Source of the DNA: Candidatus Peregrinibacteria bacterium
GTDB lineage: Bacteria; Patescibacteriota; Gracilibacteria; UM-FILTER-43-11
Direction of reading: 5' to 3'
Length of the DNA stretch: 8,836 nucleotides
NCBI GenBank assembly: GCA_016927155.1
Contig: JAFGNE010000038.1
Span: 1-8,836 of the forward strand
Within the stretch, counting starts at the first letter, position 1. Each line of letters begins with the position of its first letter. The position numbers were made by a program, and so were the translations under genes. Shown here in pieces: positions 1 to 6,781 of the stretch. The notes under the pieces were generated by a model, which saw only the letters and a list, made by a program, of their open reading frames with translations, was not told the origin of the DNA and made no database searches.

Positions 1-339
1 GATAACCGGTTCGCGGTTTTTAAGCAGGCAGATGGAAGTGCAGAAAAAGGGATTTTCGATCGTGAAATTTTTGGTGCCGTCCAGCGGGTCGAGCACCCAC
101 ACCCATTCGTTTTTCGGTTTATCCGAAGTGCCTTCTTCGCCGATAATGCCGTGGGCAGGGAACGCTTTGCGGATTTCTTTGGCGTAAAATTTTTCCACTT
201 TTTTATCCACGGATGTCACCACATCGTGCGTTCCTTTGTTTTCAATCTGTTTTTGGGAGAGGCGCCCAAAGGTTTTGCGAAGGACGGCGCCGCCAATTTC
301 CGCGAGCTTTTCGGCGAATTTTAAATAGGTTTTTTCCAT
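1..339 (-). CDS. Inositol monophosphatase family protein (N-terminal part)
   Basis: This is a partial gene: the first 113 codons are present and the rest lies beyond the left edge. The family is Mg2+-dependent, Li+-sensitive phosphatases (inositol-1-phosphatase, SuhB, CysQ and fructose-1,6-bisphosphatase-like members) of about 260 residues. Visible motifs are the metal-binding Glu in GEEG (residues 67-70) and the signature DPLDGTKNF (residues 84-92), whose Asp84 and Asp87 match the two metal-ligand aspartates of the family. An earlier DVVTSVD stretch (39-45) fits the conserved N-terminal lysine/aspartate region. The C-terminal catalytic Asp is off-window. Start at 339 is the only ATG that gives the full N-terminal helix and lies about 13 nt below an extended -10. 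There is no Shine-Dalgarno. The exact substrate cannot be told from this half. Confidence 0.92.
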   Translation of the reverse strand, partial: MEKTYLKFAEKLAEIGGAVLRKTFGRLSQKQIENKGTHDVVTSVDKKVEKFYAKEIRKAFPAHGIIGEEGTSDKPKNEWVWVLDPLDGTKNFTIENPFFCTSICLLKNREPVI

Positions 340-358
340 ATTTTTTTTGTTCAGTTGC

Positions 359-367
359 AGTATAACA
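359..367 (-). promoter_or_regulatory. Extended -10 promoter for the phosphatase gene
   Basis: On the minus strand the sequence reads TGTTATACT, an extended -10 (TGn plus TATACT). It would start transcription near 352, giving a leader of about 13 nt before the ATG at 339. No convincing -35 is seen. On the plus strand the same bases read TATAAC (361-366), which could serve as the -10 of the tRNA starting at 395, so this short gap may hold two overlapping divergent promoters. Inferred from motif and spacing only. Confidence 0.45.
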
Positions 368-394
368 AAAAATCGCTTATCTTAATAACGCTCC

Positions 395-470
395 GGGCCC
401 GTAGCTCAGTGGTTAGAGCAGGCGGCTCATAACCGCTTGGTCCCTGGTTCAAGTCCAGGCGGGCCCACCA
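395..470 (+). tRNA. tRNA with CAU anticodon, probably tRNA-Ile2 (lysidine type)
   Basis: A complete 76-nt cloverleaf with encoded CCA (468-470). Acceptor stem 395-401/460-466, D stem 404-407/416-419, anticodon stem 421-425/433-437, anticodon CAT at 428-430, T stem 443-447/455-459 with loop TTCAAGT. CAU could be elongator Met, initiator Met or Ile2. The D loop AGTGGTTA, anticodon loop CTCATAA, variable loop TGGTC and T loop TTCAAGT match, from memory, those of E. coli tRNA-Ile2, and differ from E. coli elongator tRNA-Met in the D loop, variable loop and T loop. An initiator is unlikely: the acceptor begins with a paired G-C and the anticodon stem lacks the three consecutive G-C pairs in initiator order. 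As Ile2 it would read AUA after TilS converts C34 to lysidine. Confidence 0.95.
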
Positions 471-473
471 CTA

Positions 474-637
474 AAATGTGAGAAACGCGTTCCGAAACAG
501 AAGGAGCCCGAACGAAGCTGAGGGCGACTGAAATGAGGACAAAAATGTGCAAATTCTACGCAGCGAAGCGAAGGAGAATTAATCATTTTTGAGCGTTTCC
601 CTTTTGAAGGAAATGCGAGAAACGCGTTCCGAAACAG
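474..637. repeat. Pair of 27-bp direct repeats enclosing hairpins
   Basis: Copies at 474-500 and 611-637 are identical over 27 bp except one T/C difference, and share the core GAGAAACGCGTTCC. They lie 137 bp apart, directly after the tRNA and before the next promoter. Between them are inverted repeats: GCCC/GGGC (506-509/522-525); CAAAAATG/CATTTTTG (540-547/584-591) enclosing AATTCT/AGAATT (552-557/575-580); and GCGTTTC (593-599), which can pair with GAAACGC inside the second copy (619-625). No coding potential on either strand is convincing here. It may be a repetitive intergenic element or a structured RNA. Its function is unknown. Confidence 0.7.
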
Positions 638-657
638 TTTATTTTTGCATATTTTTG

Positions 658-666
658 TGGTATAAT
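658..666 (+). promoter_or_regulatory. Extended -10 promoter for the anchored hypothetical protein
   Basis: TGGTATAAT is a consensus extended -10. No good -35 is seen 17 bp upstream (TTTATT at 638-643). Transcription would begin near 673, leaving only about 11 nt before the ATG at 684, so the message would be nearly leaderless and has no Shine-Dalgarno. Confidence 0.65.
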
Positions 667-683
667 TTAAAGATTGAAACCGA

Positions 684-1808
684 ATGACCATTCCCGCAAA
701 AAACAACGCCCCTGAAATTTCCCAGGGCCAGGAAAATCCTGCGCCGAACGGTCTTCCCGGACTGAAGTCCGCCATAGACAGGAAAAAACTCCAAGCCCAA
801 CTTGAATTGACCCCTGAGGAAAAAAAACAACTGGCTGTTTGCGCCACGGTCTTAGGCCTTTCACTCCTTTTCGCGCCTGCCGGCGAAAGTGAACCTAAGG
901 CACTTTTAGGAAAACCGAAACCCATTCCCGAAAATGAGCGGCCGAAAGAGCCGCCGCCCCCCCCGAAAGAAGAGCCGAAAGATGAAATATCCCTGAGGCT
1001 CATCATCCAAAAGGAGGAAGGCCCTGATTTCAAGAAAACCTGGCCGCTTTTCCAGGCCCTCGGAAAAAAGAAGGGATGGAAAGCCGCTTTTTATTCCTAC
1101 TGTGTCCACCGCAACCTTAATGTGAATATAGGTGACGGCAAGATGACGGGAAAACGATACCATTCCGCCATTGAAGTGAGGAATTTTGAAGGTCAAAAAA
1201 GAGAAGCCGTCACGTTCAGCTGTGTCGGTTCCACCCTTTCCGCCTTGGCCAATTTGCCTTTTAAGGCGATAAGAGGGGGAAACGCCGAAAAATATTTAAG
1301 CGATTATGATTGGGCGGGGAAAGACGCTTTTACCCACTTTATTCCCGATATTGTCGGCAAAAATTCCTCGCGCTATGTGAAAGTGGATGATTTTGACCCC
1401 GATCACATTGATGCGGCCGTCCCGCCTGGAACATTGGCCGTGGGGGAATACGCCATCGCCGCCTTTTATAACCATGTTTTCCTCATTTACCGCGATTTTG
1501 ATGGTACCGTTAAAATGCGCCATTCCGGGGCGAACATCGACGAAAACGGGCAATCGCGGGGAGGGGAATCGCGGCTTAATGAAACCACGCTTTCCGGATA
1601 CGGCCGCTACCACCAGCGCCGGTATTCAAAGGAAATCGCCCAAAAGCTGATGGAAAAGGGGAAAAGCCAGGAGGAATCACAGAAAGCGGGCCGGAGTATT
1701 ACCCGCCAGTTCATTTTCCTGCCCCTGACTGAATTGATCTCGGCGGGGGAAATGGCCGGACAAGACAAAATAGACCGATATTACAAGGAAAAGATGGCGG
1801 CCGCTTAG
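684..1808 (+). CDS. Membrane-anchored protein of unknown function, possible cysteine hydrolase-like domain
   Basis: 374 residues; no family is recognised with confidence. Visible parts in order: a polar N-terminus (1-47); one hydrophobic segment (about 49-65), likely a transmembrane anchor; a proline/glutamate/lysine-rich linker (about 77-100) including five consecutive prolines at 90-94; and a C-terminal globular domain (about 105-374). In that domain a Cys in FSCVGSTLSALANL (Cys180) is followed by PPGTLAVGE and NHVFLIY (His264), then RHSGAN (His280). This order of Cys, then His in a beta-strand, then a polar residue recalls NlpC/P60 or CHAP amidases/peptidases, but the similarity is weak and is my inference. 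The start at 684 fits the extended -10 just upstream. The gene ends 4 bp from the convergent rplI stop, with no terminator between them. Confidence 0.85.
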   Translation: MTIPAKNNAPEISQGQENPAPNGLPGLKSAIDRKKLQAQLELTPEEKKQLAVCATVLGLSLLFAPAGESEPKALLGKPKPIPENERPKEPPPPPKEEPKDEISLRLIIQKEEGPDFKKTWPLFQALGKKKGWKAAFYSYCVHRNLNVNIGDGKMTGKRYHSAIEVRNFEGQKREAVTFSCVGSTLSALANLPFKAIRGGNAEKYLSDYDWAGKDAFTHFIPDIVGKNSSRYVKVDDFDPDHIDAAVPPGTLAVGEYAIAAFYNHVFLIYRDFDGTVKMRHSGANIDENGQSRGGESRLNETTLSGYGRYHQRRYSKEIAQKLMEKGKSQEESQKAGRSITRQFIFLPLTELISAGEMAGQDKIDRYYKEKMAAA

Positions 1809-1812
1809 AAGG

Positions 1813-2262
1813 TTATTTTTCTTCTTCCTCCACCACCACTTTCACTTTCACTTCCACGCCTTCGGCCAGGTGCAAGGTGATTTTATGCTCACCGAGGGTT
1901 TTGACGGGCTTGCCGATTTTGACCATTTCTTTGGAAATTTCCACTTTGCATTCGGCGGCCAGGGCTTCAATGATTTCCTTTTCCGTGACCGAACCGTACA
2001 GTTTGCCCTCGCGGGATTTCTTTTTAAAGGAGAGGACGGTGCCTTCCAGTTTTTCAGCCACTTCCTTCGCTTTGGCGATGACTTCCTCAAGTTTTTTCAG
2101 GCGTTCCGCCTTGACCGCTTCCGCCTTTTTGATGAGGGCGGGAGTGGCGGGACGGGCCAGTTTCTGGGGCAAGAGGAAATTGCGGGCGTAACCGTCTTTG
2201 ACGTTCACCACTTCCCAATTTTCGCCGAGTTTGGGGACGCGTTTCGTAAGAATCAGTTTCAT
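1813..2262 (-). CDS. rplI: 50S ribosomal protein bL9
   Basis: 149 residues, the usual length for bL9. The protein binds domain V of 23S rRNA near the L1 stalk. The N-terminal rRNA-binding domain shows the family pattern VVNVKDGYARNFLLPQKLA (18-36), here with Trp16 where a Gly is common. The central segment (about 41-75) is the Lys/Glu/Ala-rich connecting helix. The C-terminal domain has the typical GKLYGSVTEKEI (86-97) and ends in a Glu-rich tail. It is the last gene of a minus-strand run, starting 21 bp after the peptide-binding protein stop, and is probably co-transcribed from the secG promoter. No Shine-Dalgarno is visible. Some CPR groups are reported to lack bL9, so its presence is a modest taxonomic clue. 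Confidence 0.97.
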   Translation of the reverse strand: MKLILTKRVPKLGENWEVVNVKDGYARNFLLPQKLARPATPALIKKAEAVKAERLKKLEEVIAKAKEVAEKLEGTVLSFKKKSREGKLYGSVTEKEIIEALAAECKVEISKEMVKIGKPVKTLGEHKITLHLAEGVEVKVKVVVEEEEK

Positions 2263-2283
2263 TTTAGTAAGGGAATTAAGGGG

Positions 2284-4395
2284 TTAAAATTGCTTGATCA
2301 GCCAGGTAAGGAGGGTTACAGGCCCTACGCCTTTTTTCAGTTTCCTCTGGGATCGCGCGTACCAGTCGCCGATGCGCGAGTAGCGGTCGCTGAGGGTGGC
2401 CAGGTTGTCGAAAGAGGCGTTTTGGATTTTTTCCGACAGGGCGAACGCGTAAGTGGGGCTGTAAAGAAAGATGGCAGGGACTTCGGTGTTGATGATTTTC
2501 TGGATGTCCGTGAGCGTTTTTTTACGGTCTTCTTCATCGCGTTCCAGGCGCGCCTTTTCCAGCAGGCTATCTACTACGAAGTTTTTGAAGTTGGAAAGGT
2601 TATAGCCGCCGGCTTTGGCCTGGGAACTGTGCCAGTACGGATAGGCGTCGAGATTATAGCCCAGGTTCTGGCCGAAAATCAATAAATCATATTCCCGTTT
2701 GGCCAGCCGCTCCTGGAAGGAGCCGGATTCCAGGATTTCCACATTCACCTCCACGCCGATCTTTTTCCATTGTTCTTTCAGCATTTCCGCCACCTTACCA
2801 TAAGTTTCCGGCGTTTTGACAGTGACCAGGTTCAAGGTGAGCGTTTCGCCTTGTTTGTTCATGCGGAAAGGCAAAGTGGCCGCCCCTTCATTTTCTTCCT
2901 GTATTTTTTCAAGCTCTTCTTTGCCGGCGACAGGCGGGCCGTATGTGATCGCGATAGAGTCGATAATCTCTTTTTCCCCTTTCGCGCTTACGGCGTAAAT
3001 CTTAAAGATGTTTTTTCCTTTTTTCAGGTTATCGTATTTCGCGGCGGCGATGTAGCTCCAGCCGGGGTCGCCCGGGGAATATTTTGCGAGCTTATAGTCA
3101 TCCGCCCAAATTTCTTTTGTGCCTTTGGGCGCGGTGCCGGTTATGGTCACGAAGTCCGAATTCGTCTGGAAATCCTTCCCCTCATTCGGGCTGTTGATGT
3201 AGTAAACGGCCGCTGTGTCTTCTTCCGGCCCTTTTTTTTCTTCAGGCTCTTCCTCTTTTTCCGCGGGCTTTTCGACTGTTTTTAAGACCTCTTCCTTGTT
3301 CGGGATCTGCCATTCGGTTTCAAAAAGGGCGCCGTTGGCTTTTTTGATGCTGTACTGGTTCACCCAGTTTTCCTGGTCGATTTCCAAAAGCGGCGTGTCC
3401 ACCATTTTTGTTTCCCCGATGGTTTTCACGATGCCTTCCTTATCGGTGCCCAGCTGAAGGGCCAGTCTCACGTTGCTGTTTTTCAGTTTGGGGGATTCGC
3501 TGTTGATGAAAACCGCCACATATTGGGGCAGGCGGTAATACTCAAGCGCCAAAGACCCCCGTTCCAGGATTTTTCCGCGGTAATCGGCAGGGACGCTGCG
3601 GATGCCGTCCAATTCAGAGCGTTTTTTGTAAAGGTCCTTGAACGCGGAAAAAGCTTTTATAAGGATATTCTTGATATGGGGTTTTTCCCCGTAATAATCC
3701 TCAAAAGCCTGCAGGCTGACTTCGTCGTGGTCGGCCATCCGGTTTAAGGTGACGAACCGGTAAGGTCCTGAGCCGACGGGCGCGTAATTGAACAATGACT
3801 GTTCCAGGGCTTCCACGGGCTGGTTTTCCAGCAGGTGTTTCGGCAAAAGGCCCGTCATTGTTTTGACCAGGAAAAAAGAATCGGATTTTTCCAGAAGGAA
3901 TTGCAGTGTCCTGCCGTCGATTTTAACCGCCCGTATGCCGCTGTAATCATTATAATCGAGGGCGGCCCCTTTAAACGCGGGGTCGCGGATAACCGAATTA
4001 TAGGTAAAAAGGGCGTCATCGGCCGTAACGGGCTTGCCGTCGTGCCATTTCGCATTTTCCTTAATGACGAACGTGTATTCTTTCCCGTTTCCCGAGACCT
4101 TAAAATCGGCGAGGTCCGGCACGATCTCCCCTGTTTTCGTATCATATTTCGTCAGTCCTGAAAAAACCAGTTTCGCGATGTCGTCCGCCAATGACCCCTG
4201 CCGGACAAGGACAGGATTAATGAGGTCAATGCTGCCCACACCCCCCTCCGTGTACATGCCTCCTTCCACGGGCGTTATGTCCGCGTATTCGTCATAAAAG
4301 GCGAAACCGATCTGTAAACCGCTTACAAGAACCGCCAGCCCCAAAAAAGCGACCGCGATTTTTTCAACCTTGCTGAAATGGCGGATGATTTTCAT
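2284..4395 (-). CDS. Membrane-anchored peptide ABC transporter substrate-binding protein with inserted Ig-like domain
   Basis: 703 residues, longer than the roughly 500-600 usual for SBP_bac_5 (OppA/DppA type) proteins. Residues 12-33 form a hydrophobic N-terminal segment without a lipobox Cys, so it is probably an uncleaved anchor. Family features: LADDIAKLVFSGLTKYD (69-85), FVIKENAKWHDGKPVTADD (109-127), YAPVGSGPYRF (204-214), NVRLALQLGTDKEGIV (308-323), EMLKEQWKKIGVEV (537-550) and a C-terminal lobe with YDLLIFGQNLG (569-579). Between about 370 and 505 a Glu/Lys/Pro linker leads into a beta-rich module (about 395-487: YINSPNEG, VTITGTAPKGT, ADDYKL, GWSYIAAAKYDNL, NIFKIYAVSAKG) resembling bacterial Ig-like/Glucodextranase-B-type domains. 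The module interrupts the region that normally leads to the C-terminal lobe. The gene starts 9 bp after the secG stop. No permease or ATPase genes are in the window, so transport partners are unknown. Confidence 0.93.
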   Translation of the reverse strand: MKIIRHFSKVEKIAVAFLGLAVLVSGLQIGFAFYDEYADITPVEGGMYTEGGVGSIDLINPVLVRQGSLADDIAKLVFSGLTKYDTKTGEIVPDLADFKVSGNGKEYTFVIKENAKWHDGKPVTADDALFTYNSVIRDPAFKGAALDYNDYSGIRAVKIDGRTLQFLLEKSDSFFLVKTMTGLLPKHLLENQPVEALEQSLFNYAPVGSGPYRFVTLNRMADHDEVSLQAFEDYYGEKPHIKNILIKAFSAFKDLYKKRSELDGIRSVPADYRGKILERGSLALEYYRLPQYVAVFINSESPKLKNSNVRLALQLGTDKEGIVKTIGETKMVDTPLLEIDQENWVNQYSIKKANGALFETEWQIPNKEEVLKTVEKPAEKEEEPEEKKGPEEDTAAVYYINSPNEGKDFQTNSDFVTITGTAPKGTKEIWADDYKLAKYSPGDPGWSYIAAAKYDNLKKGKNIFKIYAVSAKGEKEIIDSIAITYGPPVAGKEELEKIQEENEGAATLPFRMNKQGETLTLNLVTVKTPETYGKVAEMLKEQWKKIGVEVNVEILESGSFQERLAKREYDLLIFGQNLGYNLDAYPYWHSSQAKAGGYNLSNFKNFVVDSLLEKARLERDEEDRKKTLTDIQKIINTEVPAIFLYSPTYAFALSEKIQNASFDNLATLSDRYSRIGDWYARSQRKLKKGVGPVTLLTWLIKQF

Positions 4396-4404
4396 GGGCC
4401 TTTA

Positions 4405-4647
4405 TTACGGCACCAGGATGATGAGCAGGGCAACGACCACAAACAGGGCCGCGAACACGATGGTGGCATTGAAAATCACTTTTTCCGTGCCGCGCCGGGT
4501 GGCCTGAAAACTGCCGCCACTGCCGCCGAACGCCTGCCCCAAACCACCTTCCTTGTTCTGCACGAGGATGAGGAGCGAAAGGATGAGGGAGATCACAATT
4601 TCAGCCGGAATGACATAACCGCTGAGGAAAGCCAGTTTTTGGAACAT
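4405..4647 (-). CDS. secG: Preprotein translocase subunit SecG
   Basis: 80 residues, normal for SecG, the small non-essential subunit of the SecYEG channel. Two transmembrane segments (about 12-30 and 58-79) flank the conserved cytoplasmic loop with LVQNKEGGLGQAFGGSGG (28-45) and RRGTEKVIFNAT (51-62), all typical of the family. An in-frame ATG at 4740 would add 31 residues, but it lies upstream of the extended -10 at 4674-4682 and the extra residues are not SecG-like, so the start at 4647 is preferred. The leader would be about 20 nt. It heads the secG - peptide-binding protein - rplI operon and is divergent from comF. Confidence 0.95.
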   Translation of the reverse strand: MFQKLAFLSGYVIPAEIVISLILSLLILVQNKEGGLGQAFGGSGGSFQATRRGTEKVIFNATIVFAALFVVVALLIILVP

Positions 4648-4673
4648 GGGGAATTTGCTTAAAGGACAGGGGG

Positions 4674-4682
4674 ATTTTAGCA
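4674..4682 (-). promoter_or_regulatory. Extended -10 promoter for the secG operon
   Basis: The minus strand reads TGCTAAAAT (extended -10 with TAAAAT). The -35 region is weak. Transcription starting near 4667 leaves about 20 nt before the secG ATG at 4647, which supports the short SecG start over the in-frame ATG at 4740. Confidence 0.55.
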
Positions 4683-4712
4683 CAGCATGGCTTGGGGTGT
4701 TGTATAAAAAAC

Positions 4713-4741
4713 TGGACAATTTAAAAAAGATGTTGTACAAT
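4713..4741 (+). promoter_or_regulatory. -35/-10 promoter for the comF operon
   Basis: TGGACA (4713-4718) and TACAAT (4736-4741) are separated by exactly 17 bp and differ from the sigma70 consensus by one base each. The predicted start is near 4748, about 19 nt before the comF ATG. This is the best-formed two-box promoter in the window and lies back to back with the secG promoter. Confidence 0.7.
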
Positions 4742-4766
4742 AATCCCCATTTTTATTTTTTACGGA

Positions 4767-5456
4767 ATGAGGATCATCACTTTTCTCCTGGATACCTTGT
4801 TCCCTCCCACCTGTGCTTCCTGCAAGAAGGAAGGCGCGTTTTTATGTGAGGACTGCGTACGGGCTTTTAAAAAGAGAAAAATCCGGCCCAGGCCCTCTTT
4901 CGTCCGTTTGCCGAAAGAATTTGCTTATATGGATGGCGTTATTTACGCGCTTGATTACGCAAAAAATCCGGGTATCCAGGCAGCCATCCAGCAGTTCAAA
5001 TACAAGTTCACCCGGGAATTGGCGGCTTATTTTGCTGATTTGGTATCTGAAAAACTGGGGCAGCTTAGTATGGCCAAAAACGGAAAGATTATTTTGATCC
5101 CCGTCCCCCTGCACCCGAAACGCCTGAATTACCGCGGGTTTAACCAGGCGGAGGTGATCGGCCGGGCGGTAGGTGAGAGGATGGGGGATAGGGTCGAAAT
5201 TATTCCACTGCTTGCACGCGTGCGCCACACCGCCCAGCAGGCGAAACTGACCAAAAAGGAAAGGCATGCCAACCTGGAAAACGCCTTTATTTTGAACAAA
5301 AAATGTGTTCATAAATTTGAACCCGGAAAATCCATTTATTTTATTGTGGACGACGTGTGCACTACCGGTGCCACCCTGGAAAACTGCGCCAAGGTTTTGA
5401 AGGAAAACGGGTTTAAAAAAGTGTACGGGCTGGTTGTCGCACGGGCTTTCAAATGA
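4767..5456 (+). CDS. comF: ComF family phosphoribosyltransferase-like protein
   Basis: 229 residues, typical of ComF/GntX-type proteins, which are linked to DNA uptake in competent bacteria and contain a type I phosphoribosyltransferase fold. An N-terminal four-cysteine zinc knuckle is present (Cys16, Cys19, Cys27, Cys30). It is followed by IPVPLHPKRLNYRGFNQAE (111-129), HTAQQAKLTKKERHANL (154-170) and the PRPP-binding loop FIVDDVCTTGATL (192-204). The start at 4767 gives the expected N-terminus and a 19-nt leader from the TGGACA/TACAAT promoter. It is the first gene of a plus-strand run; its TGA overlaps an ATG (ATGA at 5453-5456) that is in frame with purQ. The enzymatic substrate of ComF proteins is not established. 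Confidence 0.95.
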   Translation: MRIITFLLDTLFPPTCASCKKEGAFLCEDCVRAFKKRKIRPRPSFVRLPKEFAYMDGVIYALDYAKNPGIQAAIQQFKYKFTRELAAYFADLVSEKLGQLSMAKNGKIILIPVPLHPKRLNYRGFNQAEVIGRAVGERMGDRVEIIPLLARVRHTAQQAKLTKKERHANLENAFILNKKCVHKFEPGKSIYFIVDDVCTTGATLENCAKVLKENGFKKVYGLVVARAFK

Positions 5457-5488
5457 TATTGTTGTTGCGCAACCTATCTTTTGCCCCC

Positions 5489-6781
5489 ATGATCAAGTTT
5501 GGCGTCATTTCGTTTCCCGGAACCAATTGCGAAGACGAGTCCGTGCGCGCCTTTAAGCGCAATGGTATGGAAGCCGAGATGGTGCTTTGGAACGACCCGG
5601 GCATTCTCAGCCGCACGCGGCTTGATGAATTCGACGGCTATTGCATTGCCGGCGGTTTCAGCTATGAGGACAGGGGCAGGAGCGGTGTGGTGGCGGCGCA
5701 GGATCCCATTACCGAAATTCTGAAAGAGGAGGCGGATAAAGGTAAAATTATCCTTGGCGTCTGCAACGGCGCGCAGATCCTGGTAGAAACAGGCCTGATT
5801 CCCGGCTTCGACAACAAGGCCCTGGCTGTGGCGCTTGCGTGGAACGAGATGAAAAAAGGCGATGAGATTGTGGATACCGGTTTTTATAACATTTGGGTCC
5901 ACCTGAAAAACGTGGCGCCTGTTGGCCGTTCGGCCTTTAATGATTTTGACGAACTTATTTATATCCCCATGGCTCATGGCGAAGGGCGGTTTGTGGTGCC
6001 GCCGGATGTACTGAAACAATTGGAAGCCAATAACCAGATTTTATTCAAATATTGTGATGAGAAAGGGGTGGTCAGCCCTGATTTCCCCATCACTCCCAAT
6101 GGTGCCACAGAAAGCATTGCCGCCTTATGCAATCCCGCCGGAAACGTGATGGCCATCATGCCGCACCCCGAGCGCGACCCGTTGGGCAATGGCACGCCGG
6201 TTTTCCAGTCCATTAAAAAATGGATTGAAGGCAAAAAAAAGGCCGATTACAAGCCTCTTGGTTCTTATGAATGCGCTGATGATGTGAGGGAATGGAACCA
6301 CGCCGACCTTGATGTTTTTGTGCGTCTTATCATCACCGATAACGCGGAAAGGACAATAGAAGAGGCGCTTAACCGCAAGGGGTATAAAGTGGCCCTGGAT
6401 CGTTATATTTATTACGGCGTGTCGCTCAAAAAAGGCCAGGATCCCGGCGAGGCCGTCAAAAAGCTGATCGCCACTGGCGAACTGGCCAACCTGAATAAGG
6501 AAACCGTCCATGTGCGCACCAAAAACGGTACATACCGCTATGACAAAGAGAAAGGGTTGGTTCCCGATCCTTTGGATCTTGCCGGAGGCATCCTGGCCTG
6601 TGACAGGGGCGATTTTGTCGGGGAAAGCAAAAAAGCCGCTTTGAACAGCCACGCGGGTGAAATAGTGAACGGTGTGCATTACGGCATTGTGTGGCATTTC
6701 GCCAAAGGCGCGGAAGAGGCCGATAACGTGATCAGGTCAAAAGTGCTGTACAACCCCCATTCCATGTATCTGATGCGATGA
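5489..6781 (+). CDS. purQ: PurQ-type FGAM synthase glutaminase with an extra C-terminal domain
   Basis: 430 residues against about 220-270 for ordinary PurQ. Residues 1-250 are the class I glutamine amidotransferase that feeds ammonia to PurL in the fourth step of IMP synthesis: GVISFPGTNCEDE (5-17), GGFSYEDRGRSG (55-66), nucleophile Cys92 in GVCNGAQIL, MAHGEGRF (161-168), and His226 and Glu228 in MPHPER complete the triad. Residues about 263-430 form an added domain. Its beginning (DVFVRLIITDNAERTIEEALNRKGY) has a beta-alpha layout and later KLIATGELANLNKE, loosely recalling PurS; this is a guess. I chose ATG 5489 because the family begins M-K/I-F-G-V. ATG 5453, overlapping the comF stop, would add 12 residues and would suit translational coupling. 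Its stop overlaps the next start (ATGA, 6778-6781). No other pur gene is in the window. Confidence 0.93.
   Translation: MIKFGVISFPGTNCEDESVRAFKRNGMEAEMVLWNDPGILSRTRLDEFDGYCIAGGFSYEDRGRSGVVAAQDPITEILKEEADKGKIILGVCNGAQILVETGLIPGFDNKALAVALAWNEMKKGDEIVDTGFYNIWVHLKNVAPVGRSAFNDFDELIYIPMAHGEGRFVVPPDVLKQLEANNQILFKYCDEKGVVSPDFPITPNGATESIAALCNPAGNVMAIMPHPERDPLGNGTPVFQSIKKWIEGKKKADYKPLGSYECADDVREWNHADLDVFVRLIITDNAERTIEEALNRKGYKVALDRYIYYGVSLKKGQDPGEAVKKLIATGELANLNKETVHVRTKNGTYRYDKEKGLVPDPLDLAGGILACDRGDFVGESKKAALNSHAGEIVNGVHYGIVWHFAKGAEEADNVIRSKVLYNPHSMYLMR

Noticed and set aside
395..470. Elongator or initiator tRNA-Met
   Set aside because: The loops match the Ile2 pattern better, and the initiator hallmarks (unpaired first base, three consecutive G-C pairs in the anticodon stem in initiator order) are absent.
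474..637. The direct repeats as attachment sites of an element integrated in the tRNA
   Set aside because: The repeats share no sequence with the tRNA 3' end, and only about 110 bp lies between them, with no integrase.
449..1033. Minus-strand open frame of 194 codons
   Set aside because: It crosses the tRNA 3' part, the repeat block and the promoter of the plus-strand gene, is rich in Ser/Phe/Gly, and mirrors the proline-rich linker of that gene.
1870..2685. Long open frame on the plus strand (271 codons) antisense to rplI and the peptide-binding gene
   Set aside because: It is a Phe/Gly/Arg-rich shadow of two well-supported minus-strand genes, and no family is recognisable in it.
4648..4740. 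Extended SecG start at 4740
   Set aside because: It lies upstream of the extended -10 at 4674-4682 and adds 31 residues unlike SecG.
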